Shown here: in pieces, positions 1 to 5,246 of the stretch
Numbering within the stretch: position 1 is the stretch's first letter
Layout of the letters: each line of letters opens with the position of its first letter
DNA from: Clostridiales bacterium
GTDB lineage: Bacteria; Bacillota; Clostridia; Lachnospirales; WQUN01
Length of the DNA: 5,246 nt
Direction: 5' to 3'
Assembly: GCA_031269415.1 (NCBI GenBank)
Contig: JAISZF010000092.1
Span: 1-5,246 of the forward strand
Position numbers and translations under genes: made by a program
The notes under the pieces: model-generated
The model's input: the letters and a program-made list of their open reading frames with translations, nothing else
What the model was told of the DNA's origin: nothing
Database searches by the model: none

Positions 1-117
1 CTCTGTTTCTTTATCCCGCATACGCTCGTCTAAATGTTTCATTTCATCGTCGGCTTCCGTTACAAGCGTATCCGCTTCGCTCTCGATTTGAATCAGTTCT
101 TTTATGATATTCTCCAT
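1..117 (-). CDS. Hypothetical charged helical protein, N-terminal 39 residues (partial, runs off left edge)
   Basis: The first 39 codons of an open frame start at ATG 117-115 and continue past the window edge. A strong GGAGG (127-123) lies five bases upstream and fixes the start. An overlapping ATG at 121-119 is in another frame and does not give a convincing product. The peptide begins MENIIKELIQIESEADTLVT and continues rich in Glu, Asp, Lys and Arg, with no Pro or Gly. It has spaced hydrophobic residues, so it looks like a continuous helix or coiled coil. Short proteins of this look occur in Clostridia, sometimes compared with V-type ATPase stalk subunits, but 39 residues do not support that assignment. 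The gene lies just past the tsf terminator, so it is probably a separate unit or is reached by readthrough. I see no clear promoter in the short gap. The coding call is fairly safe; the function is unknown. Confidence 0.7.
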   Translation of the reverse strand, partial: MENIIKELIQIESEADTLVTEADDEMKHLDERMRDKETE

Positions 118-150
118 ACATTCCTCCAAATAATCGGTGCCCGTAACACG

Positions 151-180
151 AAAAACCCACGAATGTATAACATTCGTGGG
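151..180 (-). terminator. Intrinsic terminator of the rpsB-tsf operon
   Basis: A perfect 10-bp inverted repeat (CCCACGAATG at 156-165 and CATTCGTGGG at 171-180) encloses a 5-base loop. Read on the minus strand, it is followed directly by five T residues (155-151). The hairpin begins only six bases after the tsf stop codon. This is the classical Rho-independent layout for minus-strand transcription. In the plus direction the hairpin is followed by TAAATGTTAA, which is not a T tract, so it is one-directional. Confidence 0.93.
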
Positions 181-186
181 TAAATG

Positions 187-1152
187 TTAAGCCTGGCCCA
201 TTGCCTTGCTTACTTCCTCGGCGAAGTTTTCTTCCTTCTTCGCTAAGCCTTCGCCGGTCTCATATCGGACAAAGCGTTTAACGGTTATATCTGAACCGAT
301 CTCTTTGCCCACGGATTTTAAATATTGATCGACGGTAAGTTCGGAATCCTTAACATACTCCTGCTCAACCAGGCAAAAATCTTTAAGCTCTTTGTCTAAT
401 CTGCCCGCGATAATTTTTTGAAGAATTTGTTCAGGTTTTATTTTATACTTGGGATTGTTGGCGGCGTTTTCCCGCTCTTCCAAGTTGGCGCGCTGTGTGA
501 GGATCTCCCTTTCTTTCTGGATAAATTCGTCAGAAATATCGTTTTTATCAATAAACTGAGGACTCATCGCCGCTATCTGCATACAAACATTTTTACCCGC
601 CTCAATCAATTGCTCGTTAACGACGTCAGACGCCAACTCGATAAGCACGGCCACTCTGCCGACGCCGTGGACATAACTGACAAGCGCGCCGGAACCCTGC
701 TTCTCGAAACGCTCAAACCGGCGTATGTCTAAACGCTCGCCGATTACGGCAATCTTCTGGATCAGCGAGTCATTTACCGTCACAGACTCGTCTTCCATCC
801 ATTTTTCATTTAAGAAACCCTGAATGTCAGCGGATTTTGAAGCCGCGGCCTGGGTGGCGACCGAATTTACGTAATTACGGAAATCCTGATTTTTAGCCAC
901 AAAATCCGTTTCACTGTTGACCTCGACGACGACCCCGACATTGTTGTCCGGCGTTATATACGCCAGAACCAAACCCTCGGACGCGATGCGCCCGGCCTTT
1001 TTAGCCGCCGCCGCCAGCCCTTTCTCGCGCAGTATGTCCACCGCTTTGTCAAAATCACCGTCAGCCTCAACCAACGCGTTTTTACAGGCGGACATGCCGG
1101 CGTTTGTGGCTTCCCTAAGTGTCTTTATCATTGCGGCCGTTACGGCTGCCAT
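187..1152 (-). CDS. tsf: Elongation factor Ts (EF-Ts), 321 aa
   Basis: EF-Ts is the cytoplasmic guanine-nucleotide exchange factor that releases GDP from EF-Tu during translation elongation. The N-terminal UBA-like helical domain covers about residues 1-55, including ALVEADGDFDKAVDILREKG from residue 26. The conserved EF-Tu-contacting motif TDFVAK is at 82-87. The core-domain motif HGVGRVAVLIEL is at 162-173, and the C-terminal part carries the typical GEGLAKKEENFAEEV from 300. The length is slightly above the usual 280-310 residues but well within the family. The start is ATG 1152-1150, with GGAGG at 1164-1160 and a 7-base spacer. The frame stays open upstream to an ATG at 1347, but that extension overlaps rpsB and matches nothing in the family. 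The gene lies 22 bases after the rpsB stop and is co-transcribed with it. A terminator follows at once. Confidence 0.98.
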   Translation of the reverse strand: MAAVTAAMIKTLREATNAGMSACKNALVEADGDFDKAVDILREKGLAAAAKKAGRIASEGLVLAYITPDNNVGVVVEVNSETDFVAKNQDFRNYVNSVATQAAASKSADIQGFLNEKWMEDESVTVNDSLIQKIAVIGERLDIRRFERFEKQGSGALVSYVHGVGRVAVLIELASDVVNEQLIEAGKNVCMQIAAMSPQFIDKNDISDEFIQKEREILTQRANLEERENAANNPKYKIKPEQILQKIIAGRLDKELKDFCLVEQEYVKDSELTVDQYLKSVGKEIGSDITVKRFVRYETGEGLAKKEENFAEEVSKAMGQA

Positions 1153-1174
1153 ATATATTCCTCCATTGTATTTG

Positions 1175-1954
1175 TTATTGTGCGACAGCCTCCAACTCAA
1201 CCGTTTCCGCGGGTTCAGCCGCGACGGTCTCAGGGGCGGCCGCTTCCGATGCCTGGGCTGTGTTAAACTGCTCGCCCTGACGAGCTTCAAGCGCCGCGTC
1301 GGCAATCTTGCCGGCAATGAGCTTGACGGCGCGGATAGCGTCGTCATTGCCCGGAATTACGTAATCCACTTCTTCCGGGTCGCAGTTGGTATCAACGATT
1401 GCCACCACTGGTATGCCCAAATTCCGCGCCTCCTGAATGGCAATACGTTCCTTTCGCGGATCGACAACAAACAGCACGTCGGGGACATGCCTCATATTCT
1501 TTATGCCGCCCAGATTTTTCTCAAGCTTCTCTTTCTCATGAAGCAACTGAGCGATTTCCTTTTTCGGCAGCATCTTCATCGCTCCGCTTGTTTCCATATT
1601 CTCAAGATCCTTAAGCCGTTTGACCCGGGACTTGATTGTGTTAAAGTTGGTGAGCATTCCGCCCAGCCACCGTTGATTGACATAGAACATACCGCAGCGT
1701 TCGGCTTCTTCCTTAATAGAATCCTGAGCCTGCTTCTTTGTGCCGACGAACAGGATTTCCCCTCCGTCTTTGACCATTTCAGCCACGGCGCGGTAGGCCT
1801 CGTCCACCTTCTTTACTGTTTTTTGAAGATCGATAATGTAGATACCGTTGCGTTCAGCAAAGATGAACTCGGCCATTTTGGGATTCCAGCGGCGGGTCTG
1901 ATGCCCGAAATGCACGCCGGCCTCCAAGAGCTGCTTCATTGAAATAACGCCCAT
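1175..1954 (-). CDS. rpsB: 30S ribosomal protein S2, 259 aa
   Basis: S2 is a structural protein of the small ribosomal subunit that binds late in assembly, at the head-body junction near S1. The frame opens with the family signature ISMKQLLEAGVHFGH (residues 4-18). It also contains NQRWLGGMLTNF (93-104) and the second signature region starting PDVLFVVDPRKERIAIQEA (158 onward), and ends the conserved part with DDAIRAVKLIAGKIADA (204-220). The last 29 residues (231-259) are an Ala/Glu/Thr-rich tail of the variable kind seen in many S2 proteins. I choose ATG 1954-1952, giving MGVISMKQ. The ATG at 1966, four codons upstream, overlaps the GGAGG at 1964-1960 and so is part of the ribosome binding site. 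The gene is first in an operon with tsf, behind a strong promoter and a structured leader. Confidence 0.98.
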   Translation of the reverse strand: MGVISMKQLLEAGVHFGHQTRRWNPKMAEFIFAERNGIYIIDLQKTVKKVDEAYRAVAEMVKDGGEILFVGTKKQAQDSIKEEAERCGMFYVNQRWLGGMLTNFNTIKSRVKRLKDLENMETSGAMKMLPKKEIAQLLHEKEKLEKNLGGIKNMRHVPDVLFVVDPRKERIAIQEARNLGIPVVAIVDTNCDPEEVDYVIPGNDDAIRAVKLIAGKIADAALEARQGEQFNTAQASEAAAPETVAAEPAETVELEAVAQ

Positions 1955-1959
1955 TTTTA

Positions 1960-1966
1960 CCTCCAT
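1960..1966 (-). promoter_or_regulatory. rpsB ribosome binding site overlapping an unused in-frame ATG
   Basis: On the minus strand the sequence reads ATGGAGGTAAAAATG. GGAGG (1964-1960) sits five bases before the ATG at 1954. The in-frame ATG at 1966 has no Shine-Dalgarno sequence of its own, so it is rejected as the start. An A-rich, probably unpaired stretch (GGAAAAAACTAAAT) separates the site from the folded leader. Confidence 0.85.
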
Positions 1967-1980
1967 TTAGTTTTTTCCGC

Positions 1981-2060
1981 CACAGCCCGCGCTTACAGCG
2001 CAAACCCAACAGGGCACCGTGCGTTGTATTGGGCTGTGTGTGTTATGAACGATAACGTTC
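1981..2060 (-). promoter_or_regulatory. Structured 5' leader of rpsB, candidate S2 autoregulatory RNA
   Basis: The rpsB transcript should begin near 2057-2060, giving a leader of about 100 nt. It can fold as a 5'-terminal hairpin (GAACG/CGTTC, 2060-2056 with 2051-2047, 4-base loop) followed by a three-way junction. The closing stem P1 is an 8-bp perfect pairing of CACAGCCC (2038-2031) with GGGCTGTG (1988-1981). P2 pairs CAAC (2026-2023) with GTTG (2010-2007) and has a small GCA/TGC inner stem. P3 is GCGCT-GTA-AGCGC (2001-1989). A competing pairing, CCCAA (2033-2029) with TTGGG (2009-2005), would open P1. The pairings are seen in the sequence. That S2 binds here to repress rpsB-tsf is inferred from the known habit of ribosomal-protein operons; I do not recognise the fold as a named leader class. 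Confidence 0.5.
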
Positions 2061-2063
2061 AGA

Positions 2064-2092
2064 ATTATATCACAACGAAATTTTTATTGCAA
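2064..2092 (-). promoter_or_regulatory. Sigma-A promoter of rpsB-tsf, extended -10
   Basis: On the minus strand, TTGCAA (2092-2087) is followed after exactly 17 bases by TATAAT (2069-2064). The -10 box matches consensus perfectly and is preceded by TGA, giving the extended -10 form TGnTATAAT. The -35 box matches TTGACA at five of six positions except for the CAA ending order (four of six strictly). The start point should fall around 2060-2057, at the left end of a small palindrome. This is a strong constitutive-looking promoter, as expected for a ribosomal protein operon. Confidence 0.88.
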
Positions 2093-2262
2093 GGAAAATA
2101 TGTGAAATGCCACGACGTGGACAGCTACCAGAGCCTGCTTGCGATGATGGAGACACTATAGAATTATGATTTCAAACCGTTCCGGCCTATCGAACACAGA
2201 CATCCGTTTAATCTCCCCCATAAAAGGGAAAGCTTTTTAAGACACGTCCCGCTAAAAAAGTG
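2093..2262. other. Central intergenic stretch with no assigned function
   Basis: These roughly 170 bases separate the rpsB promoter from the lon promoter. No tRNA, known operator (CIRCE-like or CtsR-like) or strong terminator is visible. A plus-strand frame running from ATG 2045 to TAG 2159-2161 would encode 38 residues ending HDVDSYQSLLAMMETL. The same frame then stays open, after the TAG, to a TAA near 2299. ATG 2045 lacks a ribosome binding site, and its first codons lie inside the rpsB promoter and leader. A GTG at 2102 has AAGGA upstream and would give 19 residues. On the minus strand, ATG 2221-2219 opens a 21-codon frame (MGEIKRMSVFDRPERFEIII plus Leu). None is convincing, so this may be decayed coding sequence or plain spacer. 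Confidence 0.5.
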
Positions 2263-2291
2263 TTGTCATTCGCGCCGGTCTGGAATACAAT
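2263..2291 (+). promoter_or_regulatory. Sigma-A promoter of lon-engB
   Basis: TTGTCA (2263-2268) and TACAAT (2286-2291) each differ from consensus at one base and are separated by exactly 17 bases. Transcription should begin near 2297-2299, leaving a 5' untranslated region of about 75 bases before lon. I searched the flanks by eye for heat-shock operators of the CIRCE (TTAGCACTC-N9-GAGTGCTAA) and CtsR (GGTCAAA repeat) types and found none. Any stress control of lon here must therefore use another route. Confidence 0.8.
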
Positions 2292-2299
2292 ACACATAA

Positions 2300-2340
2300 G
2301 CCGGAAAACGACATACTCGCCGGCGTGAAATCAGTGAAAT
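2300..2340 (+). promoter_or_regulatory. lon 5' UTR hairpin and tandem heptamer
   Basis: Right after the predicted start point, GCCGG (2300-2304) can pair with CCGGC (2320-2324) over a 15-base loop. It is followed by a direct repeat of GTGAAAT (2325-2331 and 2334-2340) with a 9-base period. Both elements are short and could arise by chance. They sit where a repressor or an RNA element could act on lon, but no known factor is matched. Confidence 0.3.
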
Positions 2341-2361
2341 TACATTTTGTTCAAATATTAT

Positions 2362-2377
2362 GGGGGATCCTGGTATG
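2362..2377 (+). promoter_or_regulatory. lon ribosome binding site, deciding the start
   Basis: GGGGGA (2362-2367) lies eight bases before ATG 2375-2377 and can pair with the anti-Shine-Dalgarno sequence with one G-U wobble. The alternative ATG at 2360, five codons upstream, is preceded by AT-rich sequence without any purine-rich site and overlaps this one. The start at 2375 is therefore preferred. Confidence 0.75.
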
Positions 2378-4861
2378 GCACAGACGGATAAATACACAGA
2401 CGAAAACGAGAAACCTAAGCCTGCCGCAAAGAGAGGCAGAAAAAGAAAGGCGGATACGACAGCCGAAAACGCCGCGGCTGAAGTGATTGAGAGTACCGCG
2501 GAGAGCGACACAAATGGCGACCCATATATTATGCCCGTAATACCGATGCGCGGCGTGGTTCTGTTCCCGGGCGCGATGATCAGCTTTGATTTGAACCGGG
2601 AAGCTTCTATCGAAGCCTTAGATCACGCCTTGGAGGAAAACAGCCACGTGCTGCTTTTAACGCAGCGGGATAAAGATACCGAGGATCCGAGGGAATCGGA
2701 TCTGTATAATTTCGGTACGGTGACGCATATCTTACAGGTGCTGAGAGTGCCCGTGGGCGGCCTTGCCCGTGTGATAGCGCACGGCGGCGAACGCGCCAGG
2801 GTTTTGGAGTATACCCGCACGGAACCCTTCCTGGAAGCCAGGATAGACGCCATAACGGAGGAAGATCCGGATCCGCCGTCCGACGGCGAGCGGCTGGCGG
2901 CGGATCCTTTATCCGCGCTGATAAGGCTGGCGCGGGAGAATTTTGTGAATTACGCGGAAATTTACGGCAAAATCATGCCTGAAACCGCGATGGAAGCTTC
3001 GGAGTGCGAGTCTCCGGGGCGCATAGCCGATTTGATCGGCTCCAACATTCCCATGAAACCTGAACAGCAGCAGAAACTGCTGGAAGAAGTAAATACCTTG
3101 GAACGCCTGAAGAAAGCGTTCGGGATTTTAACATATGAATTGGATGTGCTGCGCATGCAGCGCGGCCTGTATGAAAAAGTCAAGGTAAGTTTAGATAAGA
3201 GCCAGCGCGATTATATATTGCGTGAACAGTTGAAAGCCATTCATAACGAATTAGGCGATATCGAGAATATGGATGACGAGATGGAAGCCTACCGCGCTAA
3301 ATTAGCGTCCGGCGACTATCCGGAATTCGTGTCGGAGAAAGTGAATCAGGAAATGAGGCGGCTTGGGCGCGCGGGTAATTTCTCGGCGGAGTCGTCCGTG
3401 CTGCGCGATTATATAGAGCGCGTGCTGGAACTTCCTTGGAAGAAAAAGACCAAAGAGAACAACAGTCTCACGCACGCGGAAGAGATCCTGGAAAAGGATC
3501 ACTACGGGCTTGCCAAGGTGAAGGAACGTATTGTGGAATTCCTGGCTGTTCGCCTGAACTCATCGGATTTGGACGCTCCGATCATCTGCCTCGCGGGTCC
3601 TCCGGGCGTCGGTAAGACATCCATCGCCAAGTCTGTGGCGCGCGCGCTTAACAGGAAGTATGTACGCATGTCTTTGGGCGGCGTGCGTGACGAGTCCGAG
3701 ATACGCGGTCATCGGAAGACATACGTGGGCGCCATGCCCGGCCGCCTGATAGAGGCAATGCGCCAGGCGGGCACGCTGAACCCGCTGATCCTGCTGGACG
3801 AGATTGACAAAATGAGCAGCGATTTCAGGGGAAACCCGGCGTCGGCGTTATTGGAAGTGCTGGATGCCGAGCAGAACAACACCTTCAGGGATCATTACCT
3901 GGAACTGCCGTTCGATCTGTCTGACGTCCTGTTTATATGCACGGCTAATCAAGTGGAGAACGTACCGCCGCCATTGATCGATCGTCTGGAGATTATACAA
4001 CTGGCCAGTTATACGGAAGATGAAAAACTGCACATCGCGCAGGATTTCCTGATCCCCAAGCAGTTAAAGAAGCATGGGCTGAAAAAAAACCAGGTTCGCT
4101 TTCAAAACGACTCCATAAACCATATAATACGCTTCTACACCCGCGAAGCCGGCGTGCGCCAGTTGGAACGCATGATAGCGGCGGTCTGCCGAAAAGCGGT
4201 AAAGACGCTCTTAACGGAAGAACGCAAGTCCCTGAGCGTTACCCCCGATAATCTGGAGACCTATCTGGGCAAAAAGAAGTTCCGTTCACAGGTAAAAAAT
4301 GAACAGCCGGAAGTGGGCGTATGCCGCGGGCTGGCTTGGACATCCGCCGGAGGGGACACATTGTCCATAGAAGTGAATACTATGAAGGGGACCGGCAAAT
4401 TCAAATTGACCGGCAATATCGGAAAGGTAATGGAAGAATCCGCGCTCGCCGCCATCAGCTATATCCGCGCCCAGCATGAACAGCTTTCCATCCGCAAGAG
4501 TTTTTATAAAGACACGGATATTCATATCCACATTCCGGGAGGCGCGACCCCGAAAGACGGGCCTTCCGCGGGTATAACCCTGGCTACCGCGATGGTTTCG
4601 GCGCTGACGGATACCCCCGTCAGTAATCAGGTCGCCATGACCGGCGAGATTACCATACGCGGGCGAGTACTGCCCATAGGCGGGCTGAAGGAAAAGATTC
4701 TGGCCGCGAAGAGCGCGGGGATTCAAAAGGTTCTGTTGCCGTGGGATAATGAAAGCGATCTGTCGGAGATAAATCAGGACATAAAAGACGGAATGGATTT
4801 AGTGCTGGTTAAGTCAATGGACGAGGTGCTGAACCAGGCGCTGGAACGCGTTAACAAATGA
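2375..4861 (+). CDS. lon: ATP-dependent protease La (Lon), 828 aa
   Basis: Lon is a cytoplasmic hexameric AAA+ serine protease that unfolds and degrades misfolded and regulatory proteins. In 828-residue numbering, residues 1-50 are a charged low-complexity extension. The N-terminal substrate-binding domain starts at about 51 (YIMPVIPMRGVVLFPG). A helical linker runs to about 345, followed by the AAA+ module and then the protease domain from about 647. In the AAA+ module, Walker A GPPGVGKT is at 408-415 and Walker B LLDEID at 473-478. Sensor-1 Asn is 525, the arginine finger Arg is 537 in LIDRLE, and the sensor-2 Arg is near 595 in EAGVRQLER. The catalytic dyad is Ser731 in PKDGPSAG and Lys774 in GGLKEK, 43 residues apart as in E. 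coli (679/722). No key residue is missing. It is somewhat longer than the usual 770-810 residues because of the N-terminal extension. It leads an operon with engB. Confidence 0.98.
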   Translation: MAQTDKYTDENEKPKPAAKRGRKRKADTTAENAAAEVIESTAESDTNGDPYIMPVIPMRGVVLFPGAMISFDLNREASIEALDHALEENSHVLLLTQRDKDTEDPRESDLYNFGTVTHILQVLRVPVGGLARVIAHGGERARVLEYTRTEPFLEARIDAITEEDPDPPSDGERLAADPLSALIRLARENFVNYAEIYGKIMPETAMEASECESPGRIADLIGSNIPMKPEQQQKLLEEVNTLERLKKAFGILTYELDVLRMQRGLYEKVKVSLDKSQRDYILREQLKAIHNELGDIENMDDEMEAYRAKLASGDYPEFVSEKVNQEMRRLGRAGNFSAESSVLRDYIERVLELPWKKKTKENNSLTHAEEILEKDHYGLAKVKERIVEFLAVRLNSSDLDAPIICLAGPPGVGKTSIAKSVARALNRKYVRMSLGGVRDESEIRGHRKTYVGAMPGRLIEAMRQAGTLNPLILLDEIDKMSSDFRGNPASALLEVLDAEQNNTFRDHYLELPFDLSDVLFICTANQVENVPPPLIDRLEIIQLASYTEDEKLHIAQDFLIPKQLKKHGLKKNQVRFQNDSINHIIRFYTREAGVRQLERMIAAVCRKAVKTLLTEERKSLSVTPDNLETYLGKKKFRSQVKNEQPEVGVCRGLAWTSAGGDTLSIEVNTMKGTGKFKLTGNIGKVMEESALAAISYIRAQHEQLSIRKSFYKDTDIHIHIPGGATPKDGPSAGITLATAMVSALTDTPVSNQVAMTGEITIRGRVLPIGGLKEKILAAKSAGIQKVLLPWDNESDLSEINQDIKDGMDLVLVKSMDEVLNQALERVNK

Positions 4862-4864
4862 GGG
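4860..4864 (+). promoter_or_regulatory. engB ribosome binding site overlapping the lon stop
   Basis: GAGGG (4860-4864) shares its first two bases with the lon TGA stop (4859-4861) and lies seven bases before ATG 4872. This placement suggests translational coupling: ribosomes ending lon are positioned to restart on engB. Confidence 0.75.
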
Positions 4865-4871
4865 TCTATTA

Positions 4872-5246
4872 ATGGATGTCAACTACGCGGAGCTGGCGGC
4901 CACAGCCGTTAAACCGGAGCAGTACCCAGCGGACGGGCTTCCAGAGTTCGCGTTTATCGGCAAGTCAAACGTAGGCAAATCGTCGCTGCTGAACTCGCTG
5001 GCCGGACGCAAGGCGCTGGCGCGAACCAGCGGCTCGCCGGGCAAGACGCGCGCGATAAACTTCTTTAATATTAATCACATCTGTATGTTTGTGGATCTGC
5101 CCGGCTACGGATATGCCAGGGTTTCACGGTCGGAATCCCAGAAATGGGGCGTAATGGCCGACCGGTACTTATTGAACCGCGGGCAGTTGAAGAGCGTGTT
5201 TATGCTGCTGGACATACGACACGACCCGACGGCGCTGGACCGCCAG
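4872..5246 (+). CDS. engB: Ribosome-biogenesis GTPase EngB/YsxC/YihA, N-terminal 125 residues (partial, runs off right edge)
   Basis: EngB is a small TRAFAC-class GTPase needed for assembly of the 50S ribosomal subunit and is essential in several bacteria. The visible part holds the G1/P-loop GKSNVGKS (residues 30-37) with the family-typical FIGKSNVGKSSLLNSL. It also holds the G2 threonine 59 in SPGKTRAINFF and G3 DLPGYG (75-80). G4 (TKxD) and G5 would lie beyond the window edge. Family members have about 195-200 residues, so about 70 are missing here only because the window ends. The start ATG 4872 gives MDVNYAEL, a normal short lead before the P-loop. It follows lon after 10 bases with no terminator or promoter between them, matching the lonA-ysxC arrangement of B. 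subtilis. Confidence 0.97.
   Translation, partial: MDVNYAELAATAVKPEQYPADGLPEFAFIGKSNVGKSSLLNSLAGRKALARTSGSPGKTRAINFFNINHICMFVDLPGYGYARVSRSESQKWGVMADRYLLNRGQLKSVFMLLDIRHDPTALDRQ

Noticed and set aside
161..189. Possible promoter for the left-edge gene (TTAACA and TATACA on the minus strand)
   Set aside because: The spacer is only 15 bases and the -10 box falls inside the terminator hairpin, so the match is probably chance.
187..1347. Long form of tsf starting at 1347, with 65 extra N-terminal residues
   Set aside because: The extension overlaps the 3' part of rpsB out of frame, has no family match (Arg/Ser/Pro-rich), and the normal EF-Ts start at 1152 has a strong ribosome binding site.
917..1942. 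341-codon plus-strand open frame antisense to rpsB and tsf
   Set aside because: It lies opposite two certain genes, has no ribosome binding site evident, and its translation looks like a reverse-strand shadow (Leu/Phe/His/Arg-rich without domain motifs).
2159..2161. In-frame TAG read as pyrrolysine
   Set aside because: There is no pyl gene, no conserved Pyl-containing family and no sound start for the frame; an ordinary stop in non-coding or decayed DNA is simpler.
2214..2239. Possible weak terminator (TCCC, GGGA and a following run of T) in the intergenic stretch
   Set aside because: The stem is only four pairs with an 8-base loop and there is no clear gene ending upstream of it.
2241..2267. 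Imperfect inverted repeat GACAC / GTGTTGTC around the lon -35 region
   Set aside because: Only about four pairs match without a mismatch, which is too short and irregular to call an operator.
4286..4726. 146-codon minus-strand open frame inside lon
   Set aside because: It is fully antisense to the conserved protease domain of lon, with no recognisable motif and no upstream signals.

Overview
The window is a housekeeping segment of a bacterial chromosome with roughly balanced GC. It probably comes from a Clostridia-like member of the Firmicutes. The evidence is strong GGAGG-type ribosome binding sites close to the starts, sigma-A-type promoters, a lon-engB pair (the arrangement known as lonA-ysxC in Bacillus subtilis), and S2, EF-Ts and Lon sequences of Firmicute character. 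This placement comes from family knowledge and was not tested by a search.

Layout. On the minus strand, reading right to left, a near-consensus promoter (about 2064-2092) drives a roughly 100-nt structured leader, then rpsB (ribosomal protein S2, 1954 to 1175) and tsf (elongation factor Ts, 1152 to 187). A strong intrinsic terminator (180 to 151) follows tsf. Beyond it a new minus-strand gene for an unrecognised, charged, probably helical protein starts at 117 and runs off the left edge. On the plus strand, a second good promoter (2263-2291) drives lon (2375-4861), an 828-residue ATP-dependent protease with all catalytic motifs intact. The GTPase gene engB follows after 10 bases and runs off the right edge after 125 codons.

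The two operons diverge from a 420-base gap (1955-2374). Its left part is the rpsB promoter and leader, and its right part is the lon promoter and 5' untranslated region. The middle (about 2093-2262) has no assignable function and holds short, doubtful open frames on both strands.

Functionally, rpsB and tsf supply translation machinery. lon removes damaged and regulatory proteins, and engB supports large-subunit ribosome assembly. I see no mobile element, CRISPR array, tRNA, rRNA or defence system. The most interesting signal is the structured rpsB leader, which may be an autoregulatory RNA. Next is the unexplained central intergenic stretch.
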